Below, piece by piece: positions 1 through 9,098 of a stretch of 64,000 nucleotides of DNA (its first letter is position 1; each line of letters opens with the position of its first letter). The DNA lies in the NCBI RefSeq assembly GCF_018837975.1, contig NZ_JAGSOY010000016.1, positions 24,426 to 88,425 of the forward strand. The letters are read 5' to 3'. The stretch is from Zooshikella harenae. Lineage in GTDB: Bacteria > Pseudomonadota > Gammaproteobacteria > Pseudomonadales > Zooshikellaceae. The translations under genes were made by a program, and so were the position numbers. The notes under the pieces were generated by a model. The model was given only the letters and a program-made list of their open reading frames with translations. It was not told the origin of the DNA and searched no databases.

Positions 1-99
1 AATATCACGAAAAGTTAAGGAGGTTACTGATCAATTTAAACTATAAGAGTGATTTTTTTATTATTGGGGTAAATTAGAAGAAGTCCATTGGAGTGAAAA

Positions 100-1269
100 A
101 TGAAGAAATTATTATGCTATAGCTATGGTACGCTATTGCTATGCTCAAGTAATGTATTTGCAATAGACAGAGTTGATATAGGTGGTTTTGGAACAGTAAC
201 TGGTGCTAGCACATTTAATGATAAAAAGCCATTTCGAGATTATCGAGATGATGATATAGATTTTAAACCTGAGTCTTTGTTTGGACTGCAAGTCAGAGCA
301 GATTTAAAAGAGGGGTTATCTGCTACTGCTCAAGTTGTGGCAAGAGGATTTGATGACTGGGATGCTGAGTTTGAGTGGGGGTATTTAACTTATATAATCA
401 ATAACACCTGGACAGTTAAAGGTGGACGTTTTAGAACACCTTTTTTTCAGTACAGTGATGTCGTTGATGTGGGTTATGCTTATCACTGGGTTCGCCCTCC
501 AGTCAGTGTTTATGCTCCACTATTTAAAAACCTTGATGGCTTGAATTTAACTCACACTAGTGATTTATGGAATTTAACGTCCACAGTTAACTTATTTTAT
601 GGAAAAGTTAATAAAAGTGTTTCCATTGGTGATGTCGATTTGAGTCATCTTTTTGGTGGATCATGGAATCTAAGTGGTGACTGGTTTTCACTTAGATTTT
701 CATATTTTGAGGCTGAAGCCAGTTTCCCTTTTGCGCCTGCACACTTAGCATTATTACCTCCTGAACCAGGTCCTCCTGGTGCTCCGGCAGCCCCAGCCGC
801 AGGTCCTACATTGACTACTGAAGCAGGGAAGGCTACAGATATTAACGATGATAGCGCTTACTTTGCAAGTGTATCGTTACGGTTGGATTATGATAATTTA
901 TTTGCTATAGCAGAAGTAACGAAATCTAATGTGGACGACAGTATTTTTACTAACCCTGTAGCATACTATGTCTCAGTTGGTTATACCTATGAAGATATTA
1001 CACCGCATGTTACTTATGAGCGCTTCGATCCTGACGCACAGTATAATATTTTAAATAAAGAGCCTGCAGGACCAGCAAGAGATGCACTAGAAGGTGTCAT
1101 AGAGACAACTGAAGAAGATTTTGAAGTATATACTATTGGGGTTCGGTATGACTTCCATCGTAGTGCAGCTATAAAATTTGATTATAACTATTATGACTAT
1201 AAAGTAGAAGATGGAGTATTTAGGGTTGATGCGCCTTTATATTCCATTTCTGCAAATTTCGTATTTTAA
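100..1269 (+). CDS. outer-membrane porin-like beta-barrel protein
   Basis: A 389-residue protein with a clear signal peptide (basic Met-Lys-Lys start, hydrophobic core, cleavage near NVFA-ID). It ends in Phe-Val-Phe, the aromatic C-terminus typical of outer-membrane barrels. The mature part alternates polar and hydrophobic residues in short strands, as in OprO/OprP-like or general diffusion porins. At about residues 220-237 there is a Pro/Gly/Ala-rich insertion (PPEPGPPGAPAAPAAGP) that looks like a surface loop. The gene lies 7 bp before a small phosphate-binding-like periplasmic protein, and the two probably form an operon. An RBS-like GGAGTG precedes the ATG. By inference it is a porin for anions or small solutes; the substrate cannot be read from the sequence. 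Confidence 0.7.
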   Translation: MKKLLCYSYGTLLLCSSNVFAIDRVDIGGFGTVTGASTFNDKKPFRDYRDDDIDFKPESLFGLQVRADLKEGLSATAQVVARGFDDWDAEFEWGYLTYIINNTWTVKGGRFRTPFFQYSDVVDVGYAYHWVRPPVSVYAPLFKNLDGLNLTHTSDLWNLTSTVNLFYGKVNKSVSIGDVDLSHLFGGSWNLSGDWFSLRFSYFEAEASFPFAPAHLALLPPEPGPPGAPAAPAAGPTLTTEAGKATDINDDSAYFASVSLRLDYDNLFAIAEVTKSNVDDSIFTNPVAYYVSVGYTYEDITPHVTYERFDPDAQYNILNKEPAGPARDALEGVIETTEEDFEVYTIGVRYDFHRSAAIKFDYNYYDYKVEDGVFRVDAPLYSISANFVF

Positions 1270-1276
1270 GGGGGCA

Positions 1277-1690
1277 ATGATGAAAAAAATAATCATGGCT
1301 GCATTATTCAGTGTTCAGAGTGTGCTCGCCAGTGCAGAAATTTCAGTGATTGTGAATCCTTCGTTTAGCGACGCAATTGACACGGGCTACGTTAAACAGC
1401 TTTTTTTAGGTAAAAAAGTTGCTTTTCCTAGTGGAAGCCAAGCAAAGCTGGTGACAATTGATCACTCTACAGATGTCTTCGATGAGTTTTGTTTTAAGGT
1501 GATTGATAAACCACCCAGAAAATTTTTATCATATTGGTCTAGACTGGTTTTTACTGGCAAAGCGGCACCGATGATAGAGGCAAAAAACAGTAGTGAAGTG
1601 AAAAAATTAGTAGCAGGAAATGCTAACTATATAGGTTTTATTCCTTCAGTTGATATGGATGAAAGTGTGAAGCTTATTAATAAGTATTAA
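1277..1690 (+). CDS. small periplasmic phosphate-binding-like (PBP-like) protein
   Basis: A protein of about 137 residues starting at one of two adjacent ATGs (1277 or 1280), chosen because AAGGGGG lies just upstream and a signal peptide follows (MMKKIIMAALFSVQSVLASA). Its open frame continues upstream into the porin gene, but that extension is not needed. The mature protein (EISVIVNPSF...) resembles the short single-domain PstS-like family: GYVKQLFLGKK near the N-terminus, a central SYWSRLVFTGK, and a C-terminal IGFIPS segment. It is much shorter than true PstS (about 320 residues). Such proteins often accompany porin genes in marine gammaproteobacteria, which agrees with the neighbour. The role in phosphate or anion uptake is inferred. 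Confidence 0.65.
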   Translation: MMKKIIMAALFSVQSVLASAEISVIVNPSFSDAIDTGYVKQLFLGKKVAFPSGSQAKLVTIDHSTDVFDEFCFKVIDKPPRKFLSYWSRLVFTGKAAPMIEAKNSSEVKKLVAGNANYIGFIPSVDMDESVKLINKY

Positions 1691-1723
1691 ATGTGTTTTA
1701 TTAGTCATGAGTGTATGGATGAT

Positions 1724-1755
1724 AAAAGCCATGGAATGGCAGTTAATTGGCTTTT
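1724..1755. terminator. bidirectional hairpin between convergent genes
   Basis: AAAAGCCA (1724-1731) pairs with TGGCTTTT (1748-1755) around a 16-nt loop. It lies between the porin pair and the leftward solute-binding gene, whose stop codon at 1743-1745 falls in the loop. A/T tracts on both sides suit a two-way terminator, although the stem is short. Confidence 0.5.
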
Positions 1756-2546
1756 CTTAGAGGTAATTTTAAATATTTTATTATGATATCATCTATGATC
1801 TGATTTTTTTGTAGCTCTTTAATTGTTTGGTTTATTTTGTTAGGTAATTTGGGATGTTTTTTTATTGTTTTTTCTTGTAAGCCAATAAATATATCTCTAT
1901 TTGTTATTTCTTTTATAAGTAATACTTGATTTTGTTTTTGCATTTCTTTAGCTTGATAGATAAAAGCAATATCTTCAGCAATAACGCAGTCTACTCTATC
2001 ACGTGATAATAGATCAACAAGTTGGCTTACATAATTCACAGATCTGACATCAATGAAACTTGTGGTTGAAAACTCTGGAGAGGTTAAAATCGAACCACTC
2101 AAAAATCCTGCTCGCTGACAAACTTTTTGATAGGGCTGTTGTTGACTGAATATTTCTTTTTTCTTTGGATTAATGAAAAGAGAGAGTGTGGTGGTGTAAA
2201 GCGTTTCCGAAAACCACATGGTATTTGATAACGTTTCGGTAATATAAGGCGTGGTAGTGATAACACCATCCAGTTTTTTATTTTTTATCAAGTACTCAAT
2301 TCTTGAATTTGGTTCTAGTTCAATAGAGAGTTGAATGCCTGATAATTTCATTATTTTATAGGCAATATCAATATCAATCCCTGATAAGTTACCATTATCG
2401 TCTAAAAAGCTATAAGGGGGAAAATTTTGTGATGCCGCTAAAAATAATGGTGGACTTGCCCACGTATTAGCAGACATCATATATATTGAAAATGATGTTA
2501 TAAGTGGCTTGAATATTGACTTATTTACTTCTTTTATGTAGAGCAT
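1743..2546 (-). CDS. periplasmic solute-binding protein, family 3 (amino-acid type)
   Basis: A 267-residue secreted protein with a bacterial solute-binding family 3 fold. After a signal region ending near TWASPP comes the usual start LAASQNFPPYSFLDDNGNLSG, then the G-IDIDIAYKIM helix, DGVITTTPYITETLS and a second-lobe segment with DRVDCVIAEDIAF. It is slightly longer than the mature average (about 230). No permease or ATPase gene of an ABC importer is nearby. It may therefore act as an orphan periplasmic sensor or binding protein, as is common for this family in Vibrio- and Oceanospirillum-like genomes. The ligand is unknown. Confidence 0.75.
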   Translation of the reverse strand: MLYIKEVNKSIFKPLITSFSIYMMSANTWASPPLFLAASQNFPPYSFLDDNGNLSGIDIDIAYKIMKLSGIQLSIELEPNSRIEYLIKNKKLDGVITTTPYITETLSNTMWFSETLYTTTLSLFINPKKKEIFSQQQPYQKVCQRAGFLSGSILTSPEFSTTSFIDVRSVNYVSQLVDLLSRDRVDCVIAEDIAFIYQAKEMQKQNQVLLIKEITNRDIFIGLQEKTIKKHPKLPNKINQTIKELQKNQIIDDIIIKYLKLPLRKAN

Positions 2547-3193
2547 ATATGTCTAAATAAGTGAATGCTGCTTGAAGTATGGTATTGCTTTTTATTTAAA
2601 TCCAGAAACTGATCTATAAACAACGCTTGTAGATTGCCGGTGCTGCCAGCACCTGTTTCACAACCCCATTCAAGCACTGCAACCCTTATACCTCAAATAT
2701 TATTAAATGAACAGCTGTGGTATTTCGAGGTACGCCAGTGCTAGACAAAGGCTGGATGATGCACATCAAACTGTTTGCCGCAAGGAGGCGGCAGCTATTT
2801 TGACAAACAGCGGCCTCCAGCGAAGGATTTACGGCGTGTTCGAAGGGCGTTGTGCAGACGTTGGACAAAAGTGCTTTAGAAAGAAAATGGCTGTTATAAA
2901 GGTAAAGTTATAGGCGATTGCCCTGCACTCTAGAGTTAAAATATTGAATATTTTGAATTGTTTGACCACACTTTACTAACATTCTAAATGCAACTTGAAT
3001 GACCCTTCGGACTAACCTAAAACGAGCATTCATAGGTTGTTTGAGGTGAATTGTAGTGTTTATTCTGATCATGTGTTGACGTATGTGTAGATATGTCATG
3101 ATTATGACTTTTATAGTCAGTCTCTAGGGAAATAGTTTTGACAATTAGGGAATCGTTTTTTAGGACCACTAGCATTTTTCAAGGAAGAATAAA
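2547..3193. other. 647-bp intergenic region with a dispersed repeat copy
   Basis: No convincing gene. Several 60-70 codon frames on both strands lack good start sites and overlap one another. The stretch holds a dispersed repeat copy (see 2639-2850) and, from 2850 to 3193, AT-rich sequence that leads into the M14 peptidase gene, which has AAGGAAG as its ribosome site. Confidence 0.6.
2639..2850. repeat. dispersed intergenic repeat, long copy
   Basis: Segments here recur elsewhere in the window. TAAATGAACAG.T.TGGTATT (from about 2703) and GCCTCCAG...GTGTTCGAAGG (2813-2847) both recur at 33871-33949, but with about 80 bp missing between them. GTGCT..CAGCACCTG.TTCACAA (2640-2663) recurs at 38263-38286. 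The long copy also contains an inverted repeat, CTGTTTG...CAAACAG with CCGC...GCGG inside it (about 2771-2810). No terminal repeats or transposase are visible, so this may be a decayed small mobile unit or a REP-like family. Confidence 0.5.
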
Positions 3194-5395
3194 ATGTTTA
3201 AACCAAATAACAAAAGTATATGGTGTGTGTTGCCATTCTCATGGTTATTAGTAGAGGGGAGTCAGGCTAAAGATCCGTCATTTTTGAACCATAATAATGA
3301 CGTTGTTATTGACCATCAGGAAACCATTTATAAAGTTTTTTTCCCTAATAAGTCGCTGGCCAGACAAGCTGCGATTAGTTTTCATGGACAGTTATTGGAA
3401 ACTGACTATAAGTCTGGTTATATGATCATGGAATTGACTGATGAGGATAAAGACAAGCTAAAGGTTTATGGGTTTACTTTCAAAACAGCTGAACAGTGGG
3501 TTAAAGCGAGAGATCGTAAGCTAAAAGCGATACGCCAGCAAATAAAACAAAGAGCGATACTGTCTGAGCGTGGTGAACGACGCGCTTTAATGTCGGGTAT
3601 TCCTGGTTACCCTTGTTATCAAACCGTTGAAGAGACATTTCAGGCAGCGCTTACATTTACCCAGAATTATCCTACGCTAACTGAGTGGTTAGATGTAGGT
3701 AACTCTTGGGAAAAAGAGGCGGGTAAAGGGGGGCATGATATTAAAGTATTAAAATTAACGAATAAAAATATCGCAGGCTCTAAACCAATTCTTTTTGCTA
3801 ATAGTGCTATACATGCTCGGGAATATACAACAGCTCCTTTAAGTTTGGCCTTTGCTCGATATTTACTGGAGGGGTATGGTGAAGATGCCGATGCTACCTG
3901 GATACTGGATAATCATGAAGTTCATCTAATGTTGATGACGAATCCTGATGGTCGTAAAAAAGCAGAGTCAGGAAATTATTGGCGCAAAAATACCAATCAA
4001 AATTATTGCGGAGCAACCAGTAGTAATCGGGGGGCAGATTTAAATAGAAACTTCAGTTTTAGCTGGAATACGGTGAGTGGTGGTTCCAGTGGTAATCAGT
4101 GTAATGAAACCTATCGAGGTTCAGCACCGGCATCTGAACCCGAAATAAAAGCGATTGAACATTATGTGCGTAACTTGTTCCCTGATCGGCGTGGTCCTGA
4201 TGACGATGATGCTGCGCCGTTAGATACAATGGGCTTACATTTAGATATTCATAGCTACAGCGAACTGGTGCTTTGGCCATGGGGCACAACAAATAAAGCG
4301 GCTCCCAATGGCAAGCAGTTGCAAACACTTGGGAGAAAGTTTGCTTTTTTTAATGGATATATGCCACAACAGTCAATAGGTCTTTATCCAACTGATGGTA
4401 CCAGTGATGGTGTGAGTTATGGTGAGCTGGGAGTACCCGCCTATACTTTTGAGCTTGGTACACAATTTTTTCAATCTTGCTCAACATTTGAAAATAAAAT
4501 TTTACCCGATAACTTAGCTGCATTAATCTATGCAGCAAAAGTTGTACGTGCCCCCTATATGATTCCCTCTGGACCTGACGTTACCTCTCTCGCGTTAAAT
4601 AATAAAAAAGACGTTGCTCAAGGGGTACCTGTTACACTTTCCGCTAGCGTGACTGACACGCGTTTTAGTACGCGAAATGGAAGTGAGTCAACACAGTCTA
4701 TTATGGCTGCGGAGTACTATATTGATGTTCCTCCGTGGAACAAAGGAGCAATAGCTATTTCGTTACAGGCAGTAGATGGTCGTTTTGATGAGAAGACAGA
4801 AGCCGTTTCTGGATTAGTGGACACCAGTGAATTGCCTGTAGGCAAGCATATGCTCTATGTACGTAGTCAGGATGCGGATGGTCATTGGGGGGCTTTATCA
4901 GCCATTTTTTTACCCGTGACGGATGGACCTGATGTTAATTATTGCCAAGCAGAAAGTATTAACAGCAGTGATGAGTGGATAGGAAAAATACAAGTTGAGC
5001 AATTCAGTCATACATCAGGTGCATCAAATTATAGTGATTTTACCGAGGCAAAAACAGGCAAAACAATACCGCTTATCCTAGGGGCAAATAATGTTACGTT
5101 AACGCCTGATTTTGCAGGGCGTGCTTATGGAGAGTATTGGAAAATATGGATTGATTTTAATCGAGATGGAGACTTTGAAGATAGTGGCGAAATGGTTTTT
5201 GACCCAGGTACGAGTTCAACAAGCACACAACGAGGAGTGATTACGATTGGGAGCCAAATGATACCTCACAAGTCGTCTGATATAAAAACGCGTATGAGAG
5301 TTGTCATGCGTTATAAAGATGCGCCAAGTCCCTGTGGCCGATTTACCTATGGTGAAGTTGAAGATTATACTGTAGAAATTCCCTCCTCAAATTAA
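3194..5395 (+). CDS. secreted M14 zinc carboxypeptidase with GEVEDY C-terminal domain
   Basis: A 733-residue secreted metallocarboxypeptidase that should remove C-terminal residues from peptides outside the cell. The signal region ends near GSQA-KD, and a pro-segment (about 30-130) follows. The M14 domain (about 140-460) shows zinc ligands His207 and Glu210 (HAREY), third ligand His353 (LDIHSYS) and the general base Glu420 (FELGTQ); NPDGR and DLNRNF are also typical. A linker or Ig-like domain (about 465-590) leads to a C-terminal GEVEDY-type domain ending FTYGEVEDYTVEI, as found in secreted gammaproteobacterial enzymes. RBS AAGGAAG precedes the ATG. It is one of four secreted peptidases in this window. 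Confidence 0.9.
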   Translation: MFKPNNKSIWCVLPFSWLLVEGSQAKDPSFLNHNNDVVIDHQETIYKVFFPNKSLARQAAISFHGQLLETDYKSGYMIMELTDEDKDKLKVYGFTFKTAEQWVKARDRKLKAIRQQIKQRAILSERGERRALMSGIPGYPCYQTVEETFQAALTFTQNYPTLTEWLDVGNSWEKEAGKGGHDIKVLKLTNKNIAGSKPILFANSAIHAREYTTAPLSLAFARYLLEGYGEDADATWILDNHEVHLMLMTNPDGRKKAESGNYWRKNTNQNYCGATSSNRGADLNRNFSFSWNTVSGGSSGNQCNETYRGSAPASEPEIKAIEHYVRNLFPDRRGPDDDDAAPLDTMGLHLDIHSYSELVLWPWGTTNKAAPNGKQLQTLGRKFAFFNGYMPQQSIGLYPTDGTSDGVSYGELGVPAYTFELGTQFFQSCSTFENKILPDNLAALIYAAKVVRAPYMIPSGPDVTSLALNNKKDVAQGVPVTLSASVTDTRFSTRNGSESTQSIMAAEYYIDVPPWNKGAIAISLQAVDGRFDEKTEAVSGLVDTSELPVGKHMLYVRSQDADGHWGALSAIFLPVTDGPDVNYCQAESINSSDEWIGKIQVEQFSHTSGASNYSDFTEAKTGKTIPLILGANNVTLTPDFAGRAYGEYWKIWIDFNRDGDFEDSGEMVFDPGTSSTSTQRGVITIGSQMIPHKSSDIKTRMRVVMRYKDAPSPCGRFTYGEVEDYTVEIPSSN

Positions 5396-5415
5396 TATCA
5401 CATTTTTAGTCGCTG

Positions 5416-5461
5416 GTACCCATAGCAGAATAAGCAGCAAAAAAATACTTGCTATGGGTAC
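5416..5461. terminator. inverted repeat downstream of the M14 gene
   Basis: Perfect 12-bp arms GTACCCATAGCA (5416-5427) and TGCTATGGGTAC (5450-5461) with a 22-nt loop. It lies between the convergent M14 and chemoreceptor genes. No clean T-tract follows, so this is a weak terminator or a transcript-protecting hairpin. Confidence 0.4.
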
Positions 5462-5562
5462 AACAACTTTTAAGTAAAATATACTGATAACAAACAAAGT
5501 TTTTTTTGCTAGCCTGATAGGTTAAGGCTAGCGTGTATTAAAATGATTAGAAAATGCACTGA

Positions 5563-7104
5563 TTAATCAAATGCCTTAGTTAACATGGACAGTTTGTTCG
5601 TTTTTTCTTCTAGGGAATGTGCTTGTTTTTGCACAATAGTTGCCTGATCTAAATTACTTTGGGAAGCATGACTAATTTTATTAATATTTTGGCTAATTTC
5701 CTGGGATACTACACTTTGCTCTTCTGCTGCCGCTGAAATTTGTGTTGTGAGTTCAGTAATATCCGTTATGAGTTGGTAAATGGAGTGTACTCGTTCCTGT
5801 GTATTGACTGCATCTTCTACACAATGTTGAGCGTTCTCTTTTTCACTGTTCATTTTGGTGGCCCATGAAAGTAGAGTGTCCTGAATATCCTGTATTGAGC
5901 TTTGAATTTGTTCTGTGGCACTTTGGGTTCGTTGTGATAATGCTCTAACTTCTTCTGCAACCACAGCAAATCCACGACCTTGTTCTCCTGCTCTGGCGGC
6001 TTCAATCGCCGCATTGAGTGCGAGTAAATTGGTTTGGTCTGCAATACCTTGGATTTCAGACATTATATGGCTGACTTTTTCTGCTTTATTTGCGAGTTCC
6101 TTACTGGCATCGGCTGAGGATTCTACTTCCTGGGCTAGCTGATTAATCAATTTTGCAGTTTTGGCCATTGCATGATTGGTTTGATCACAATCATCATGAG
6201 CTTGATGCGTTTTTTCGGCTGTTTGTTCGGTATTCTTAGCAACTTCGCTGATGGTTGCAGCCATTTGGTCTGTTGCTGTTGCGAGTTGGTGTAACTCTTT
6301 GGTTTCAGTTTCAGAACCTTCTTGTGCTGATTGTGCTGCAGATAGTAGCGATTCAATAAGTTCTTGCATGGTACGCATACTGTCTTGTACGCGACTAAGG
6401 ATCGTTTTGACTTTGCCTTCATACAGTTTTAAATGAAAATCAGCAATAGCGTGAGGTTTATTCCCAGAAAAGACAAAACGGGACACACTATCATACTGTT
6501 GCTGTATTTTGTATAAAAAGGCAGGCGTCGTGAATAACTCATGTTTAAAGATAATAAAGGGGAGGATAAGTGAAATGCACACTTGCAGCCAGGGTAGTGA
6601 TAAATTATAGGTTATGAACCCAGTAACCAACCAAGAGATAGCCAGTAAAGCATACTTTATTTGTGGTGTATTATACCAGTGAGATAGTGTTGAGCCGTGG
6701 TTTAACCTTGCATACAGTTTTTCTGCCGTAGCAACATGTTGTGCTGTAGGTTGGCTACGTACAGATTGATAGCCTATGAGTTGGTTATTCTCATAAATAG
6801 GGGTGACAAATGCATCAACCCAATAATAGCGGCCATCTTTGCATCGGTTTTTAACTAAACCACGCCAAGGTTTTTCAGCTTTTAATTTATCCCACAGATC
6901 TTTAAAGGTTACTTTAGGCATGTCAGGATGACGAACAAGATTGTGCGGTTTTCCTACCAGCTCTTCCAAACTGTATCCAGATACACGACAGAAGCTCTTA
7001 TTGGCATAGGTTATTTTTCCTCGAGTATCAGTCGTTGATACAAGTTCTTCTGACGAGTCGAAGGTGACCTCTTCGTCAATGGTAAATGATGACTTTTGGT
7101 TCAT
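5563..7104 (-). CDS. Aer-like PAS methyl-accepting chemotaxis protein
   Basis: A 513-residue energy or redox taxis receptor. The N-terminal PAS domain (about 15-130) reads [19 protein letters not shown]...RHPDMP...[14 protein letters not shown], very close to the FAD-binding PAS of Aer. Two short hydrophobic segments (about 153-190) form the membrane hairpin. The C-terminal signalling domain (about 240-513) contains the conserved hairpin tip [21 protein letters not shown] followed by [13 protein letters not shown]. No periplasmic sensor domain is present, as in Aer. No other che genes are nearby, so it presumably couples to CheW/CheA encoded elsewhere. FAD as cofactor is inferred from the family. 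Confidence 0.92.
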   Translation of the reverse strand: MNQKSSFTIDEEVTFDSSEELVSTTDTRGKITYANKSFCRVSGYSLEELVGKPHNLVRHPDMPKVTFKDLWDKLKAEKPWRGLVKNRCKDGRYYWVDAFVTPIYENNQLIGYQSVRSQPTAQHVATAEKLYARLNHGSTLSHWYNTPQIKYALLAISWLVTGFITYNLSLPWLQVCISLILPFIIFKHELFTTPAFLYKIQQQYDSVSRFVFSGNKPHAIADFHLKLYEGKVKTILSRVQDSMRTMQELIESLLSAAQSAQEGSETETKELHQLATATDQMAATISEVAKNTEQTAEKTHQAHDDCDQTNHAMAKTAKLINQLAQEVESSADASKELANKAEKVSHIMSEIQGIADQTNLLALNAAIEAARAGEQGRGFAVVAEEVRALSQRTQSATEQIQSSIQDIQDTLLSWATKMNSEKENAQHCVEDAVNTQERVHSIYQLITDITELTTQISAAAEEQSVVSQEISQNINKISHASQSNLDQATIVQKQAHSLEEKTNKLSMLTKAFD

Positions 7105-7300
7105 TTTGTTTTATTCCTTGACACGACACCCTTCAGTCAGGGTACACGTTTAGCTTCCTTGTTATAAAGGAAGTTAGCAGGTATAACTCAATGTTGCTAA
7201 ATACAAGCTGTCGTTGTAGGGGTTAATGTTTTATTAACTTAATCTAATAAATCGACATTGGGTTATGACGTTAATCAGCCAATCATTATTAGGGAATCAA

Positions 7301-8650
7301 ATGGATTACGGGCTAAAGCGCAAGCGTATTTTTAAGTTTAGTAGCGCTGTTATTGGGTTACTTGTTTGTTGCTTGTCACTTGGGGGGCGTGCGGATATCC
7401 ATCAAGTGGATGAGATAAAACAGGCGATTTCACATATAAAGACTATTGTCCATTGGCCTGGGGAAGATGAAGTTTCGCCATTAATTTCAGCTTATGAGCA
7501 GGCGGATCTTGATCAGTATAACGAACAGGAAAAAGCCAGGTATCTGTTGAAAAAGCTCAGTATGCATCAATGGGGTAATAAGATAACTGAGTTTATCAAT
7601 ATGGTTGAGTTACTGTTTTCTTTCGAAACCGATGAATACCAGACAGCAAAGCGACCCGCGTTTCAAAAAGCGTTACACACGTTGACGCAGTTTAGGATAT
7701 CAATCAATGATTTGGTGACCCAATATCATCCTGGATTTGACCTTGAATTTCAGCAGCTTGCTAGTGACTTTCAAGGTAGTGGGATTGTCATAGCAGTCAT
7801 TGATGTGTTTGAGTCCGCTTTGCTGGAACAACAACGGGCACATTATCCTCAGGCACACATTGAAACGCTTCAGTCTTTTGGCAACCCTGTTGCGCTGAAC
7901 CATGGAAATAGCGTTATTGATGTCATCTTAACCATTGCCCCTCAAGCTAAGGTTGTTCCAATTAGTGCAGAAGCCAAAACGTATAATCAAGCAATGACGT
8001 ATTTATTAACAAGAGATGATGTATTGATTGTTAATATGAGTCGTGGCTTTGCTGAAAAAGAGGGGGAATTAGATGCACAGTTTGCTGCGTTACTTAAAAG
8101 AGCATTGATGAGTAAAATTGTTATTAAATCTTTGGGCAATACGGGGACAGACCTTGACGGAAATATAACACCTTTGCGACAACGGCTAGGTTTATCTGAT
8201 ACCGGTAATTTATTTGCCTACGATTTACAATTGATTAAAACGTTTACCACTTTAATTGAACATGAAAACTATGCGAATAATTTGTTATTTGCGATTAATT
8301 TGAACACGTTTGCTGACGATATTGCGTTATCGGCGACAATACCGGGCGAAAATCCAATAGTGGCTAACCAAAGTTTTGGTATTCCTGCGGAAGCTGTGTA
8401 TACATGGGCTACAGATAACTATGAATCAGGTAGCTCATTTGCTGCACCACAACTTACTGCCATTACAGCCTTACTATTACAGGCTTATCAGCAATCAACG
8501 GGTCAGTCTGCGCAAAATGTGGGGCGTATTGTTGATACCCTTAAACAGAGTGCTCGTATCTCGGTACTTGATAGTACTCAAACAGGTATAGGTTTAGTCA
8601 ATGGTGATAAAGCGTTGTCTTTTTTAGGATATAACCCTGGTGTTATGTAA
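7301..8650 (+). CDS. divergent secreted subtilase (S8 family)
   Basis: About 449 residues. The ATG at 7301 is preferred over 7265 because AGGGA sits 5 nt upstream of it. A signal peptide follows (KRKRIFKFSSAVIGLLVCCLSLGGRA). A helical N-terminal region of about 130 residues (prodomain?) comes before a shortened S8 domain. Candidate catalytic residues are Asp168 (VIAVIDVF), His201 (NHGNSVIDV) and Ser379 (GSSFAAPQ); SLGNTG supplies the oxyanion Asn. The motifs differ from classical DTG, HGTHVAG and GTSMA, so this is a distant subfamily and activity is likely but not certain. It stands alone between a chemoreceptor and a methyltransferase operon. Confidence 0.8.
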   Translation: MDYGLKRKRIFKFSSAVIGLLVCCLSLGGRADIHQVDEIKQAISHIKTIVHWPGEDEVSPLISAYEQADLDQYNEQEKARYLLKKLSMHQWGNKITEFINMVELLFSFETDEYQTAKRPAFQKALHTLTQFRISINDLVTQYHPGFDLEFQQLASDFQGSGIVIAVIDVFESALLEQQRAHYPQAHIETLQSFGNPVALNHGNSVIDVILTIAPQAKVVPISAEAKTYNQAMTYLLTRDDVLIVNMSRGFAEKEGELDAQFAALLKRALMSKIVIKSLGNTGTDLDGNITPLRQRLGLSDTGNLFAYDLQLIKTFTTLIEHENYANNLLFAINLNTFADDIALSATIPGENPIVANQSFGIPAEAVYTWATDNYESGSSFAAPQLTAITALLLQAYQQSTGQSAQNVGRIVDTLKQSARISVLDSTQTGIGLVNGDKALSFLGYNPGVM

Positions 8651-9098
8651 TCTGCACCAGTAATAATGCAGGCAGACGTTAAAACAGTTAACATTGTGTT
8701 TTCTGTTTTTAGTCAATAGGACACTCAAATAGGTTTCAATGATCTATTTGAGTGTTAAGCTAACGTATTAAGTATAATAGTTTGGCCGCGATTTTATAAA
8801 GCCCTTTTGTCTACCATTAGCGTACAGCAAAATACAATGGGTGTTCATTTACTGTCTATAAAAGGCCGTAATAAGTAAGACGTTCCTAATTAACTATTAA
8901 ATCTTTACTTTTGCGTGCAGATACCATCTACTAAGCACTGAAGACTAGGCACATTTTGCAGTGTATCTAGCATTAAAATATACCTTTTTAGTAATGATTT
9001 AATTATATAAATTCATTTATATGCTTATTTTAAGTATGAAACTGACGATAATAAGGAGTGTTATAAAGGAATAAAAAAGCCATATGCAAGGAGGCATT
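8651..9098. other. 448-bp intergenic region
   Basis: No gene seen. It holds the hairpin at 8721-8755 behind the subtilase gene, then AT-rich sequence presumably carrying the promoter of the methyltransferase/exporter operon; no clear -35/-10 pair could be chosen. Confidence 0.5.
8721..8755 (+). terminator. stem-loop after subtilase gene
   Basis: Perfect 12-bp arms ACACTCAAATAG (8721-8732) and CTATTTGAGTGT (8744-8755) with an 11-nt loop, 71 bp after the stop codon. The stem is AT-rich and lacks a long T-tract, so terminator function is probable rather than certain. Confidence 0.5.

Noticed and set aside
2686..3099. Small frames of 60-68 codons on both strands
   Set aside because: Mutually overlapping, no good start sites, and explained by the dispersed repeat and random AT-rich sequence.
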